Below, piece by piece: positions 55,425-64,000 of a stretch of 64,000 nt of DNA. Location of the stretch: contig OX328124.1 in NCBI GenBank assembly GCA_946811695.1, forward strand, positions 56,798,603 through 56,862,602, given 5' to 3'. Every line of letters starts with the position of its first letter. The stretch's first letter is position 1. Source of the DNA: Gonocerus acuteangulatus. Taxonomy: Eukaryota; Arthropoda; Insecta; Hemiptera; Coreidae. Below the pieces are notes generated by a model that saw only the letters and a program-made list of their open reading frames with translations, was not told where the DNA came from and did not search any database. Both the position numbers and the translations under genes were made by a program.

Positions 55425-55865
55425 AGTCTCTGAGGTGTTCATTTATGTGTCATATTAAGGGTTTCTCATTTTCTCTATTTTTTATTAAACCTTTTATTAT
55501 GGTATTTAAAACACACAGCCCCCGTGCGTGTTAAGGCATGAGCTATATCGTTATGTTGATTCTCCAGTTCTGAGATTTTTTTCATTTTTGCACAAATTGT
55601 GAAGTACTTAAAATAAAAACAATAATTAAAACTGAATTTAATTGTATGTTCACCAAACAAAAATCACTATGCAGTCAGTCATCAATAATTACTTCATTGA
55701 AAACTCCTATTTTCGAATATGGTCCAGCGAATGGTCGTCATAAAGCACCTGAATTATACATGACATATGTATTCATCAGCATAAATCGATAAACCCTAGA
55801 ATCTTTGTTTCGGTCTGAAATCAGAGAAACATCCACTCTTTGAAGTTTAAGTTACTCAAAACTAG
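55425..55865. other. Intergenic, nothing recognised
   Basis: No coding or repeat signature recognised. Confidence 0.4.
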
Positions 55866-55867
55866 AC

Positions 55868-57753
55868 TGGGTCATTCCATATCAAGTGATCCAAAAACAA
55901 GGAAAAAATTTCCCTCATATTTTTTGATTTTTTTTAAATTTGGCTCATCAATAGTACCCCATAAGACAATTAAAAATCCAAATTTTTAAATATTTTTCTT
56001 TATTAGGTTTTGAGTTATGAAAGTTTAAGTTTTTTAAAAAATCACATTTTAGGACAGACACTTGATCATAAAATGTACCATAATTCCCAAACTAAACTCC
56101 CAAAATAAGTCATGATTTATGAAAATTTAAATTTTAAGGCAATTTTTAAAACTTTAATATTTAATTTTCTCTTAAAACGTATGTTTAAAAATTTTCACAA
56201 AAAATTGTAATTTTTCTTTGATATTTTATCTCAGGTTTGTGTAAATTTCAAGTTGGGATCTCAATGGGATCATATTTATTTTAATTAATAACTTAATTAA
56301 AGGTAGCTTGGTATCTCGTTGGTACGTCAAAAATTAAAAGTTTTCATAAAATGAAATGAAATCCATCTAATATAGACACAAAACGAAAAAAACAACGAAA
56401 AAAAGTCCTTTGGCATACATCTCGTTTTGGCTTAGTATCCGAGAAAACGCAAAAAACTAAAAGAAATTATGAAAAATACGTCTATTAAAAGGGATATCAA
56501 TTTTTTTTAAAGTACATGTAACAAACCCACCCCTCCACTCACTCGTTCCCACCTCCCCCCACCCAAATATAGGAGTGAATAAGCCTCTGATTTTGTGTGT
56601 AATAATGAAATATTAGGTCCACATTTCTTTTCCCCTCGACGCATTCCTCTATAATAAACTGTCTTCGTTCTTGTAGGAGATCCTTTTGGCACAGAGATTG
56701 GGAAGCTGTTTCCAAGTCGACGGTTGTCTAGCTCACTACGGGAGGGCCGTCCGAAATTGGTTGGGCATTAACTATCCATGGTGTTGGGCAGGACGTGGTG
56801 GGCCGGTATCTTGGCCGGTTCGATCTTCAGACTTCACGCTCTTGGATTTCTTAGCATGGGGACACATTAAAGATTTGGTCTACAGGGAGCACATTGGCAT
56901 AAGAGAGCACCTCATCCGTCGCATCGGATAGGCCTGGGAACTGATTACAGCAGAGCAATGCAAAAATGCCATCCAGTCTGTCAATGTTGTGATGCCTGTA
57001 TTGCTGCAAGGGGACAAATCTTTGAACAGTTTGTAAATTGATTATTTCGAATTATTAGAAGAAGAAATTGTTATTTTATAATTATGTATGCGTCCTGAGT
57101 TAAATTTAAAATATTTTAAGAATTGAACATTTATTTTTATTAAGAATTTAAAGTTGTTTTTGCTTTGTATTTTAGTAATTTCCTCAGAAGGAAAGTAGAT
57201 ATTTTAAATTATGTTGAACTTACAGCTTTACATGGTGTGAGTTAATTTTTTCGAGCAAGAAATTTTGTTGTTGTTTTTTTTTTTGGGGGGGGATAGGTGT
57301 GTGGGTACAGGGAGTGGAAGATAAAACGTACTTTTAATGATTTTTATATAGGAATTATGAAATAGTGCCTTTTCACAATTTAGTTTTTTACGTTTTTCTC
57401 GGTAAGGAAGCAAATCGAGATATATGCCAAAGGACTTTTTTTCTTTCTTTTTTCAACCTGAATCGATTCCCGAAGTTACCGCCGTTTTTTGGGGGGGGAC
57501 ACCCTGCGTATGTTAGATGGATTTCATTTAATTTTCTAAAAATTTCAATTTTTTTAAGTACCAACATAAAGTTAATAATTAAAATAAATATGATCCCATT
57601 GCGATCCCAGCTTGAAATTTACACAAAACTGAGATAAAATATCAAAAAAAATTTACAAATTTTTTGAAAATTTTTAAACATAGGTTTTAAGAGAAATTTA
57701 AATTTTAAAGATCAGAAAATTACCATAAAATTTCGATTTTCATAAATAAGTCA

Positions 57754-57801
<48 letters not shown>

Positions 57802-58077
57802 TTAATCAGCATTTTATACACTAACGAATGCTTTTTACCACACCTCTCTAGCTCATTTAGTTTGGGAGTTATGGTACATTTTATGATCAAGTGTCGGTCC
57901 TAAAATGTGCTTTTTTAAAAAACTTAAACATTCATAACTCGAAAACTAATAAAGATAAATTTCTAAAAATTTAGATTTTTAATTTTCGTATGGGGTACTA
58001 TTGATGAGCCAAATTTAAAAAAAAAAATCAAAAAATATGAGGGGAAAACCTGTGGATCACTTCATATGCAATGACCC
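55868..58077 (+). mobile_element. Mariner-like element with long TIRs, decayed
   Basis: The ends are 'tgggtcattccatatcaagtgatcc' and its inverted partner 'ggatcacttcatatgcaatgaccca'. Inverted similarity extends about 450 bp inward on each side (through 'gggatctcaatgggatcatatttattt' at about 56256 and its mirror at about 57585). A (TA)n (57756-57797) interrupts the right arm. A transposase remnant lies inside. The length of the TIRs is unusual for mariner. Confidence 0.7.
56686..57035 (+). pseudogene. Transposase C-terminal remnant
   Basis: The first part of the frame (to a stop at 56929-56931) reads FQVDGCLAHYGRAVRNWLG, GRGGPVSWPVRSSDFTLLDF and AWGHIKDLVYREH. This is the familiar 'DGAPAHY..VR.WL......GRGGPI.WP.RSPDLTPLDFFLWG' C-terminal block of mariner/Tc1-type DDE transposases. 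The N-terminal HTH and first catalytic Asp region are absent. Similarity fades after the stop. Non-functional. Confidence 0.75.
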
Positions 58078-58079
58078 AA

Positions 58080-58800
58080 CTATCGTTCCACATGTACGTA
58101 TAATGCCTGACGTTTCCAGAGCGCTCGGTGTAGATTATCATCAACGTTTCGATAACGTCACAAACTTTCAAGTCTTGTTCAAATTGATCCATTGAATGTG
58201 TTTTTAAAGATACTATACTCATGAAGAAATTCAATGGGGCATGAATCATTCAATAGAATTTCGTTCAATAATCTCCAGATTAACATTCCATTGAGCAACA
58301 TAGTGTAGAAACTTGACGATGTAAAACATGAATAACTCCAAAATTACTTGATTGCATTGACGGGCTTATAATGCAAGTAACATTTCAATTTAGTTATTTG
58401 CACATAGTAATAAACAGGTGAATCTTTAACACTCATTTTTGTCAAAAATGTATGAATTTTGTATTACGCCAACCTTTTTTGGTCAGAATAATATACAATA
58501 ACATAAAATGTATGCGCAGATTAAGTTGTTAAATATATTTACATCCGATTAAGATAGAATTATTATGAGTGGTCCCCCGGACTCCCTTGGCGTACATTAA
58601 GAAACGTGTGCCGAGTGAGAATCAATCATACGTTCTTGAAGTTGTTTTGAAACATACTTTGTCCATGGCCCAAATGTCCACGTGACATGATGAGGGTACT
58701 CCACCACTACATGTACGTCGAAAAATGGCCTCCCCTCTAATCCTCCAATATATATATAAAACCATCAGTAAGATTTTTAGTAGATATAAGAAAATAAATT
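58080..58800. other. Intergenic, nothing recognised
   Basis: No supported feature. Confidence 0.4.
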
Positions 58801-59215
58801 TAAAAAAAGTTGAGTGTTTCAGACTTAAGGACGGTGGCCAAGCAGTCCCCAAAGGCTGGAAATCCGCGCTGCTTTGCGGTACCGTGGCGTGGATAGTATA
58901 ATATGCTTTTACCGATTAGCGTGGCTTAAAGAAAATATCATTCTCTTTTACCACGCTAAGCGGTCCGTCGGACAGTGGAGTGATGGCTCGATTGGCTCTC
59001 GGCAGTACCTTGTCTCGGCATTCCAGTTAAGGGCATTTGGGATTTATTGTTTAATGTCGCTCTTTCGCTTCTTGGTGAGCTGCGCTGACAACTAGGATAT
59101 GACTAACATCAAGTATGTTTTCACAAAGCTCACACTTGTTGCCGTCCATCTAACAGATTATGTCCATGCGTAAATTGAGTTTTGCCGTTGTTTGTGGGTC
59201 TTTGGAACCTGGCTC
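58800..59215 (-). pseudogene. Possible 3' fragment of a non-LTR/RNase H-type retroelement
   Basis: A minus-strand frame near 59165-59060 reads MDGNKCELCENILDVSHILV, preceded by NLRMDIIC. The C-x2-C ... HIL pattern after an L-R segment recalls the zinc-finger-like end of Jockey/I-type ORF2 (..C..C....T..HIL..C...). Stops and shifts on both sides. Weak. Confidence 0.35.
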
Positions 59216-59219
59216 CCTG

Positions 59220-60225
59220 AAGGGCAATAAAAGTGTAGATTTAGTGCAGAGTAATACTGAAGATATGCGGCAGTTAGTCTGACATTGCTTTGTTAGCACT
59301 ACAGAATAGTACTCTAATCCAGGATTAAGTGGAGACCGTTTGGTTGTAATTTAACAGTTTCCCTCATCTGTCATCGGACTTGCTATTCCGCTATCCAAGT
59401 AATCCAGATTATCGAACGGTCCAGCACACTTTGCACTACCAAAGTCAGGACTGTATCTTCAACAAGAAGCTCATATTATGGTATCAACAAAAAGAAAAAA
59501 AACACGTTTCACCAAAGGACATTTTTCCTTCCCCTGATTCTTGTAAAAATAAAATTGTTCTTGCTGTTTATATGTTTCTACAGCGGAAAAACAATAGAAG
59601 ATTACAAATTACAGATAATTTGTAGTCCAAAATGTTTGGTTTTCAATCAAAGGATGTTTCTCCTTTATAATTGAGGTTTATGATAAAAGATACCAGCTTG
59701 AAATGTCTGTACATCTTCTACCTGGAGGTGTTCCACCCGAGCTGGCCCCAGAGTTAGGCTGTTGTTGAGTAAAGGAGACAGGCTGACACATACATGTTGT
59801 AGAACTGGAGAAGGAGGATAATCCAGGATTAGCTCAGCTGCCTCCATCAGTCATAGCACAAGGTTCACCAGCTTTACGAGCATCTTCCTCTTATTTCCTT
59901 CACAATCAATATATCCATTATATCATAACGAGAAGTATTAACTGATTAGGTTATTATATTAAAAAAATGTATAATTGTTTAGCACCGAAATTATAACTGA
60001 GTTCTATATTTGATGTACAATTTTATTATTTTGAAGTGTGATAAAGTGTAATAAAATGTATAAATTATGATTAGGTCCTAGACATACAGCTGTTTGGATA
60101 ATCGGTTGAAGCCTTGAATCGATAGAACAAATGGATTCTATTCCACGAAGAATCTAAAATATCCTTGTATTAAAGCCGAGATATCAGCAATTAATGTATT
60201 TCTCTCTTAACCCTGGATTGACACC
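59220..60225. other. Intergenic, nothing recognised
   Basis: No supported gene or repeat. Confidence 0.4.
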
Positions 60226-60228
60226 GTC

Positions 60229-60382
60229 CCACATTCTAGTATAGTTTTAACGTTCCCACATTCTAGAATAGTTCCCACATTCTAGTAACGTCCCACATTC
60301 TAGTATAGTTTTAACGTTCCCACATTCTAGTATAGTTCCCACATTCTAGTAACGTCCCACATTCTAGTATAGTTTTAACGTC
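60229..60382. repeat. CCCACATTCTAG tandem repeat
   Basis: Seven copies of 'CCCACATTCTAG' alternate with two linkers ('tatagttttaacgt' and 'tagttt/aacgt'), forming a higher-order unit of about 60-65 bp repeated more than twice (about 60229, 60291, 60354). Confidence 0.85.
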
Positions 60383-60448
60383 CGATTAGCACTACTTATT
60401 ATTTCGGAATATCTTGGTCTCTTTTTTAAATTAATTATAAATAGATAA

Positions 60449-60810
60449 GGGGGCGAGGTTAGCTCAGTGGTAGAGCAATGGACTAATATGCTGGAGGCCT
60501 GAGTTCAAATTCCGAGCAAGCACTAAAGATTTTTTCTTCTAGTGTCTTCGTTCATGGGTTGAATTCGGCCTCCGTGACCGTCCCTAGGCCAACCCAGCCT
60601 TTAATTAATTTAATTAATAATGGGTACCTTGGGTGCTAATGACTCTAGCAGTCGATGCGGCCAAGGGGAAAATCAGGCGGCCGGAGCATAGTACTGACCA
60701 CACTATCTTCCTAGTGTGCCGTATGGTCATGAATCAGATACCTCTATAGTATCTGCCCCTCAGGGCCCTCGTGGCCTGTCACGGGACTGATTTTTTTATT
60801 TTTTTATTTT
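60449..60810 (+). mobile_element. tRNA-Ile-like SINE, copy B
   Basis: Full-length head, body and T-rich end ('cacgggactgatttttttatttttttatttt'). Target duplication TATAAATAGATAA is at 60436-60448 and 60811-60823. The anticodon stem here reads 'gcaatggactaatatgctgg'. Confidence 0.9.
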
Positions 60811-60819
60811 TATAAATAG

Positions 60820-60968
60820 ATAAATTAATAAAGGTGACGATATATTTTGTATTTTATTTGTAATATCTATTTTATTACCTAAACAGATATTGTGATAAGT
60901 TTACCAGAATTGAGAAGCAAAATATAATAAGATTATTTGGCCTTTACATAAACCCTACAAATTACTTA

Positions 60969-61029
<61 letters not shown>

Positions 61030-61140
61030 ATATATTATCTAATATACACTTATCTAGCTATTCAACGAATTAATAATTAGTAATTCCTTGAGGAGCTAGA
61101 TTTCTTTTCTGTCTTATAATTTCTTAAATGCCATATTATT
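60820..61140. repeat. AT-rich DNA with (TA)n
   Basis: TA tract at about 60969-61023; nothing else recognised. Confidence 0.6.
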
Positions 61141-61142
61141 TA

Positions 61143-61463
61143 TAAAAAAAAAAAAAAGAAAGAAAAAAAAAAGCCAGTCCCTTTAGAGGTATATGATTCA
61201 TGATCATACGGCGCATAAGGGAGATAGTGAGATCAGTACTATGCTCCGACCACCTGCTTTTCACCTTGCTTCTTCGACTGCTAGCGTCATAAGCACCAAG
61301 GCACCCATTAATAAATGATTTAAAGGCTAGGTGGCTTAGAGACGGTCATGGAGGCTGAATATAACCATGAATAAAAATCTTGAGTGCTTGCTCGGGATTT
61401 GAACTCAGGTCCCCCATCAAATTAGGCCAGTGCTCTACCACTGACCTAACTTCGCCCCCCCCC
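61143..61463 (-). mobile_element. tRNA-Ile-like SINE, copy E
   Basis: Minus-strand, more diverged copy: an A-rich start, 'agccagtccctttagaggtatatgattcatgatcatacgg', body, and head ending 'tgacctaacttcgccccccccc'. No clear target duplication, so older. Confidence 0.75.
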
Positions 61464-61464
61464 T

Positions 61465-61955
61465 ATATCATTTTTTATGTTGTTATGAAGAATGATTTAT
61501 AATTTCTTGGTTTAATATTAAGGAACTACATACAATTTTATAAGGATCGGCCCTACCGGTAAGTACCCCTATATTTAAAGCAATTATGATATCCTTATGA
61601 GTTCCGAATAATCAACAAGGGTAATGCGATTCTCCATTCAATATGGCTGCAGAAACTTAACAACTCATTTTCTAATATATTAAAATTAACTTAATGATAT
61701 ATAAAGCGTTAAATCTCAACAAGAAAATATAATATATAAACACTATTAATTCATGGCAGGGAATTTCTGTGTATTTGAAGTATTGACAATAAAACAGCCT
61801 TAAGACATCATGCAAGTAAATATAAGCACAAATTGGATTTTGAAAATGTTAGGATATAGATAAAGAGAATAATCTTGTTAAACGAAAAATGAAAGAAAAT
61901 GTTGTGGAGCTGTGAATAATAAATCAAGTTATCAATTATTCACGTACTTTATTTG
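61465..61955. other. Intergenic, nothing recognised
   Basis: No supported feature. Confidence 0.4.
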
Positions 61956-61958
61956 TTA

Positions 61959-61998
61959 AGCGTCCGCCTTATAAGTGCATACGTATAAGGCGGACGCT
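61959..61998. repeat. Perfect 15-bp inverted repeat, GC-rich
   Basis: AGCGTCCGCCTTATA, a 10-bp loop, then TATAAGGCGGACGCT. It stands out in AT-rich DNA and ends 5 bp before a SINE. Could be a relic TIR pair, or a hairpin from a template-switch event. Confidence 0.8.
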
Positions 61999-62003
61999 AT
62001 TCC

Positions 62004-62216
62004 GGAGGCCCGGTGACCGTGAGCGTTAAGGCGTGAGTACACAACACTCCGTGCCAAAAGGTCGTGGGTTCAATTCCCACTAGGGCTGGTGGGTTTTCTT
62101 TAGAAAAAAGAAAAGGCATCAGCCCTATCCTGGCTAGAAAAAGGTGGTAACCTATAGATAACCCGTCATAAAAATGTGTAGTTAATAATAAATGGACGTT
62201 AAAATTTAAAAATAAT
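62004..62216 (+). mobile_element. tRNA-derived SINE, family 2, second copy
   Basis: GGAGGCCCGGTGACCGTGAGCGTTAAGG head, B box GGGTTCAATTCCCAC, body 'ggcatcagccctatcctggctag..ggtggtaacctatagataacccgtc' and tail 'aataaatggacgttaaaatttaaaaataataag'. Better preserved than 5208-5412. Confidence 0.8.
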
Positions 62217-62219
62217 AAG

Positions 62220-62300
62220 AAAGTCAGCTAGGAGAAAATCCCAACCATCCCTTGACTTCGTAACACCGCAATGGCTACCTATCTCCATTATATTATATTG

Positions 62301-62352
<52 letters not shown>

Positions 62353-63140
62353 AATATATAACCGCAATAAAATTGCGGTAAGTAATTTGACGACAAAGCG
62401 ACTAGATCATATATGAATAAAAGAAAGATAGGCGCCGAAAGTGAATAACTGCTTTCTATAACAAGACACGAGATGCATAATTAATTAATTATTTCCTTGC
62501 TATATGCTACCAAAACTAAAGTGCAGTTTCAGTACAGCTGCCAGAGAACCATTTCAAAATTCAGTCTTTTCTCTGAGAAAATAATAAATATTCACTGGAG
62601 AGCAAGTTTGTGTCAACAACATGCAAATGAACAATGTAACATCAGCTATCTTGAAAAAGACAAAAATATGCACAAAAGTTAGTTTTGTGTGCAATAATAT
62701 GAAGATAGTAGGAACCCTTTATGAGAGCAGATAGAGCTAACTAGCTATGAGAGGGAACACTGAGAGGGAAGTACATTCAGGTGGTTTCTACGGCCAACGA
62801 GATCTTTTGCCTACAATAGTACTCGTATACGGCTAGTTCATCCTAAAACAAAGCGGGGAGCCTATCAGACGCAAAAAAAAAGAAATAATTCAATAGAGGT
62901 TTTCCAACGAACCATTTCAATCCACGCATTAATACTATACGCCTTTTGATAATTTGGTCGTTATAATTTCAGACTCGTTTGTATTGTCCTACTTTCTGTC
63001 ACTATGAACTCCATCTATAAAATTACTTCCATTCTGTATACATACGAAATTCTCAAGAAAAGTTTAGTTTTATTCCACTATTCTCTAAAACAGGCATCGA
63101 AAATGGTTTTATTTGGTGCACCACGTCTAATTAGCACAAA
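62220..63140. other. Intergenic with (TA)n
   Basis: TA tract at about 62302-62346. No supported gene. Confidence 0.45.
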
Positions 63141-63157
63141 GCTATGATTTTGTCACA

Positions 63158-63513
63158 AGGGGGCGAGGTTAGCTCAGTGGTAGAGCACTGGACTAATAAG
63201 CTGGAGGCCTGAGTTCAAATCCCGAGCAAGCACTAAAGATGTTTTCTTCTAGTGTCTTCGTTCACCGGTTGAATTCGGCCTCCCTGACCGTCCCTAGGCC
63301 AACCCAGCCTTTAATTAATTTAATAATGATTACCTTGGTTGGTGCTAATGACTCAAGCAGTCGAAGCAGCTAAGGGGAAAATCAGGCGGCTGGAGCATAG
63401 CACTGACCACACTATCTCCCTAGAGTGCCGTATGGTCATGAATCAGATACCTCTATAGTATCTGCGCCTCAGGGCCCTCGTGGCCTGTTACGGGACAGAT
63501 TTTTTTTTTTTTT
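63158..63513 (+). mobile_element. tRNA-Ile-like SINE, copy C
   Basis: Full-length copy with head GGGGGCGAGGTTAGCTCAGTGG, body, and an end of 'gttacgggacagat' plus T13 or more. Perfect 15-bp target duplication TATGATTTTGTCACA at 63143-63157 and 63514-63528 fixes both ends. Confidence 0.92.
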
Positions 63514-63529
63514 TATGATTTTGTCACAC

Positions 63530-64000
63530 GAAAATTTCCCCCAAACATGATATTCTGGTGGACGGATTCTACTTGTTAACAAACTTGACCTTTGAAATCA
63601 GGCAAAGTATTTTTCTAGAAAATTTATTTAAATGAAGAGAAGGAAGGAGAAAACGTATTAAAAAGAAACATAAATTAAAAATATTTTTTTTTATAAATTG
63701 ACAGTAACTATAAACAACAGATATCCACGATTATTCGCAACATTATAACTTTAAAAAGAAATCCTTATATCTTTTATTACATATTGTGTAAAATGAAAAT
63801 GTTTTCAGATTATTTAATTGAAATATAAAGGAAGAATGTAATTTTTCCAGGGAATCGGATAGGATCCGAGTCATTAACGAAGCTTCATTAACTTTTTCCT
63901 TTACGTATTTTAGAAAATGAATGAACTCATGCTTCTGAATATTTATCAATCAAAATCCAGTACTTAGTTTATTCATCATTCAAGATGTTATTTTAGTTAC
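63530..64000. other. Intergenic, nothing recognised
   Basis: No supported feature up to the window edge. Confidence 0.4.

Overview
The window looks like a stretch of animal, probably arthropod, nuclear genome that is almost entirely mobile and repetitive DNA. The evidence is a metazoan-type Maverick/Polinton, mariner, pogo and hAT-like remnants, a CR1/Jockey-type LINE, several tRNA- and 5S-derived SINE families, and abundant (TA)n. I could not recognise any spliced host gene, and I cannot name the species. A copepod or other crustacean is only a guess.

The centrepiece is a nearly complete Maverick/Polinton (adintovirus-like, virus-related) element of about 15.5 kb at 26720-42188. It is bounded by near-identical terminal inverted repeats of about 274 bp that begin 5'-AGTAGATAG. 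A perfect 6-bp target duplication, CAGGCA, lies at 26714-26719 and 42189-42194. The left half is mostly on the minus strand: a frameshifted small gene, the major capsid protein, a W-repeat protein, a coiled-coil protein, an adenain-like protease, a pX/mu-like core protein, a chromodomain integrase, a zinc-ribbon protein and the packaging ATPase. A Bro-N gene sits on the plus strand between the core gene and the integrase. The right half is on the plus strand: penton (with an internal stop), a coiled-coil/phospholipase A2 protein, a tiny PPP1R15/GADD34-like ORF, two paralogous zinc proteins (one with SAP repeats), protein-primed DNA polymerase B with its own SAP repeats and zinc finger, and a small OB-like protein. 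Together these supply replication, integration, packaging, capsid and maturation functions. Two lesions (penton stop, left-end frameshift) and one possible programmed frameshift (core/protease A12 run) suggest a recent insertion that may already be decaying.

Nine of the element's start codons sit in the context AATAAATGG. Three of those genes also share a longer upstream box. This resembles the TAAATG late promoters of poxviruses and is the most interesting regulatory signal in the window.

Flanks, left to right: (TA)n-rich DNA with SINE fragments and a 124-bp minisatellite (1-9330); a pogo-like remnant with TIRs (9336-10561); a dead LINE (about 11200-17110) split by a 1.65-kb repeat that itself carries a SINE; a mariner remnant between direct repeats (18598-19965); a 5S-derived SINE and a small MITE (21241-21751); the second copy of the 1.65-kb repeat (24345-25856); the Polinton; two hAT-like MITEs (42961-43230, 48094-48345); a pair of 1.2-1.3-kb repeats (45546, 50057) with SINE insertions; a 1.8-kb foldback (53613-55421); a mariner-like element with long TIRs (55868-58077); and further SINEs to the right edge. 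Stretches with no recognisable content are noted individually.
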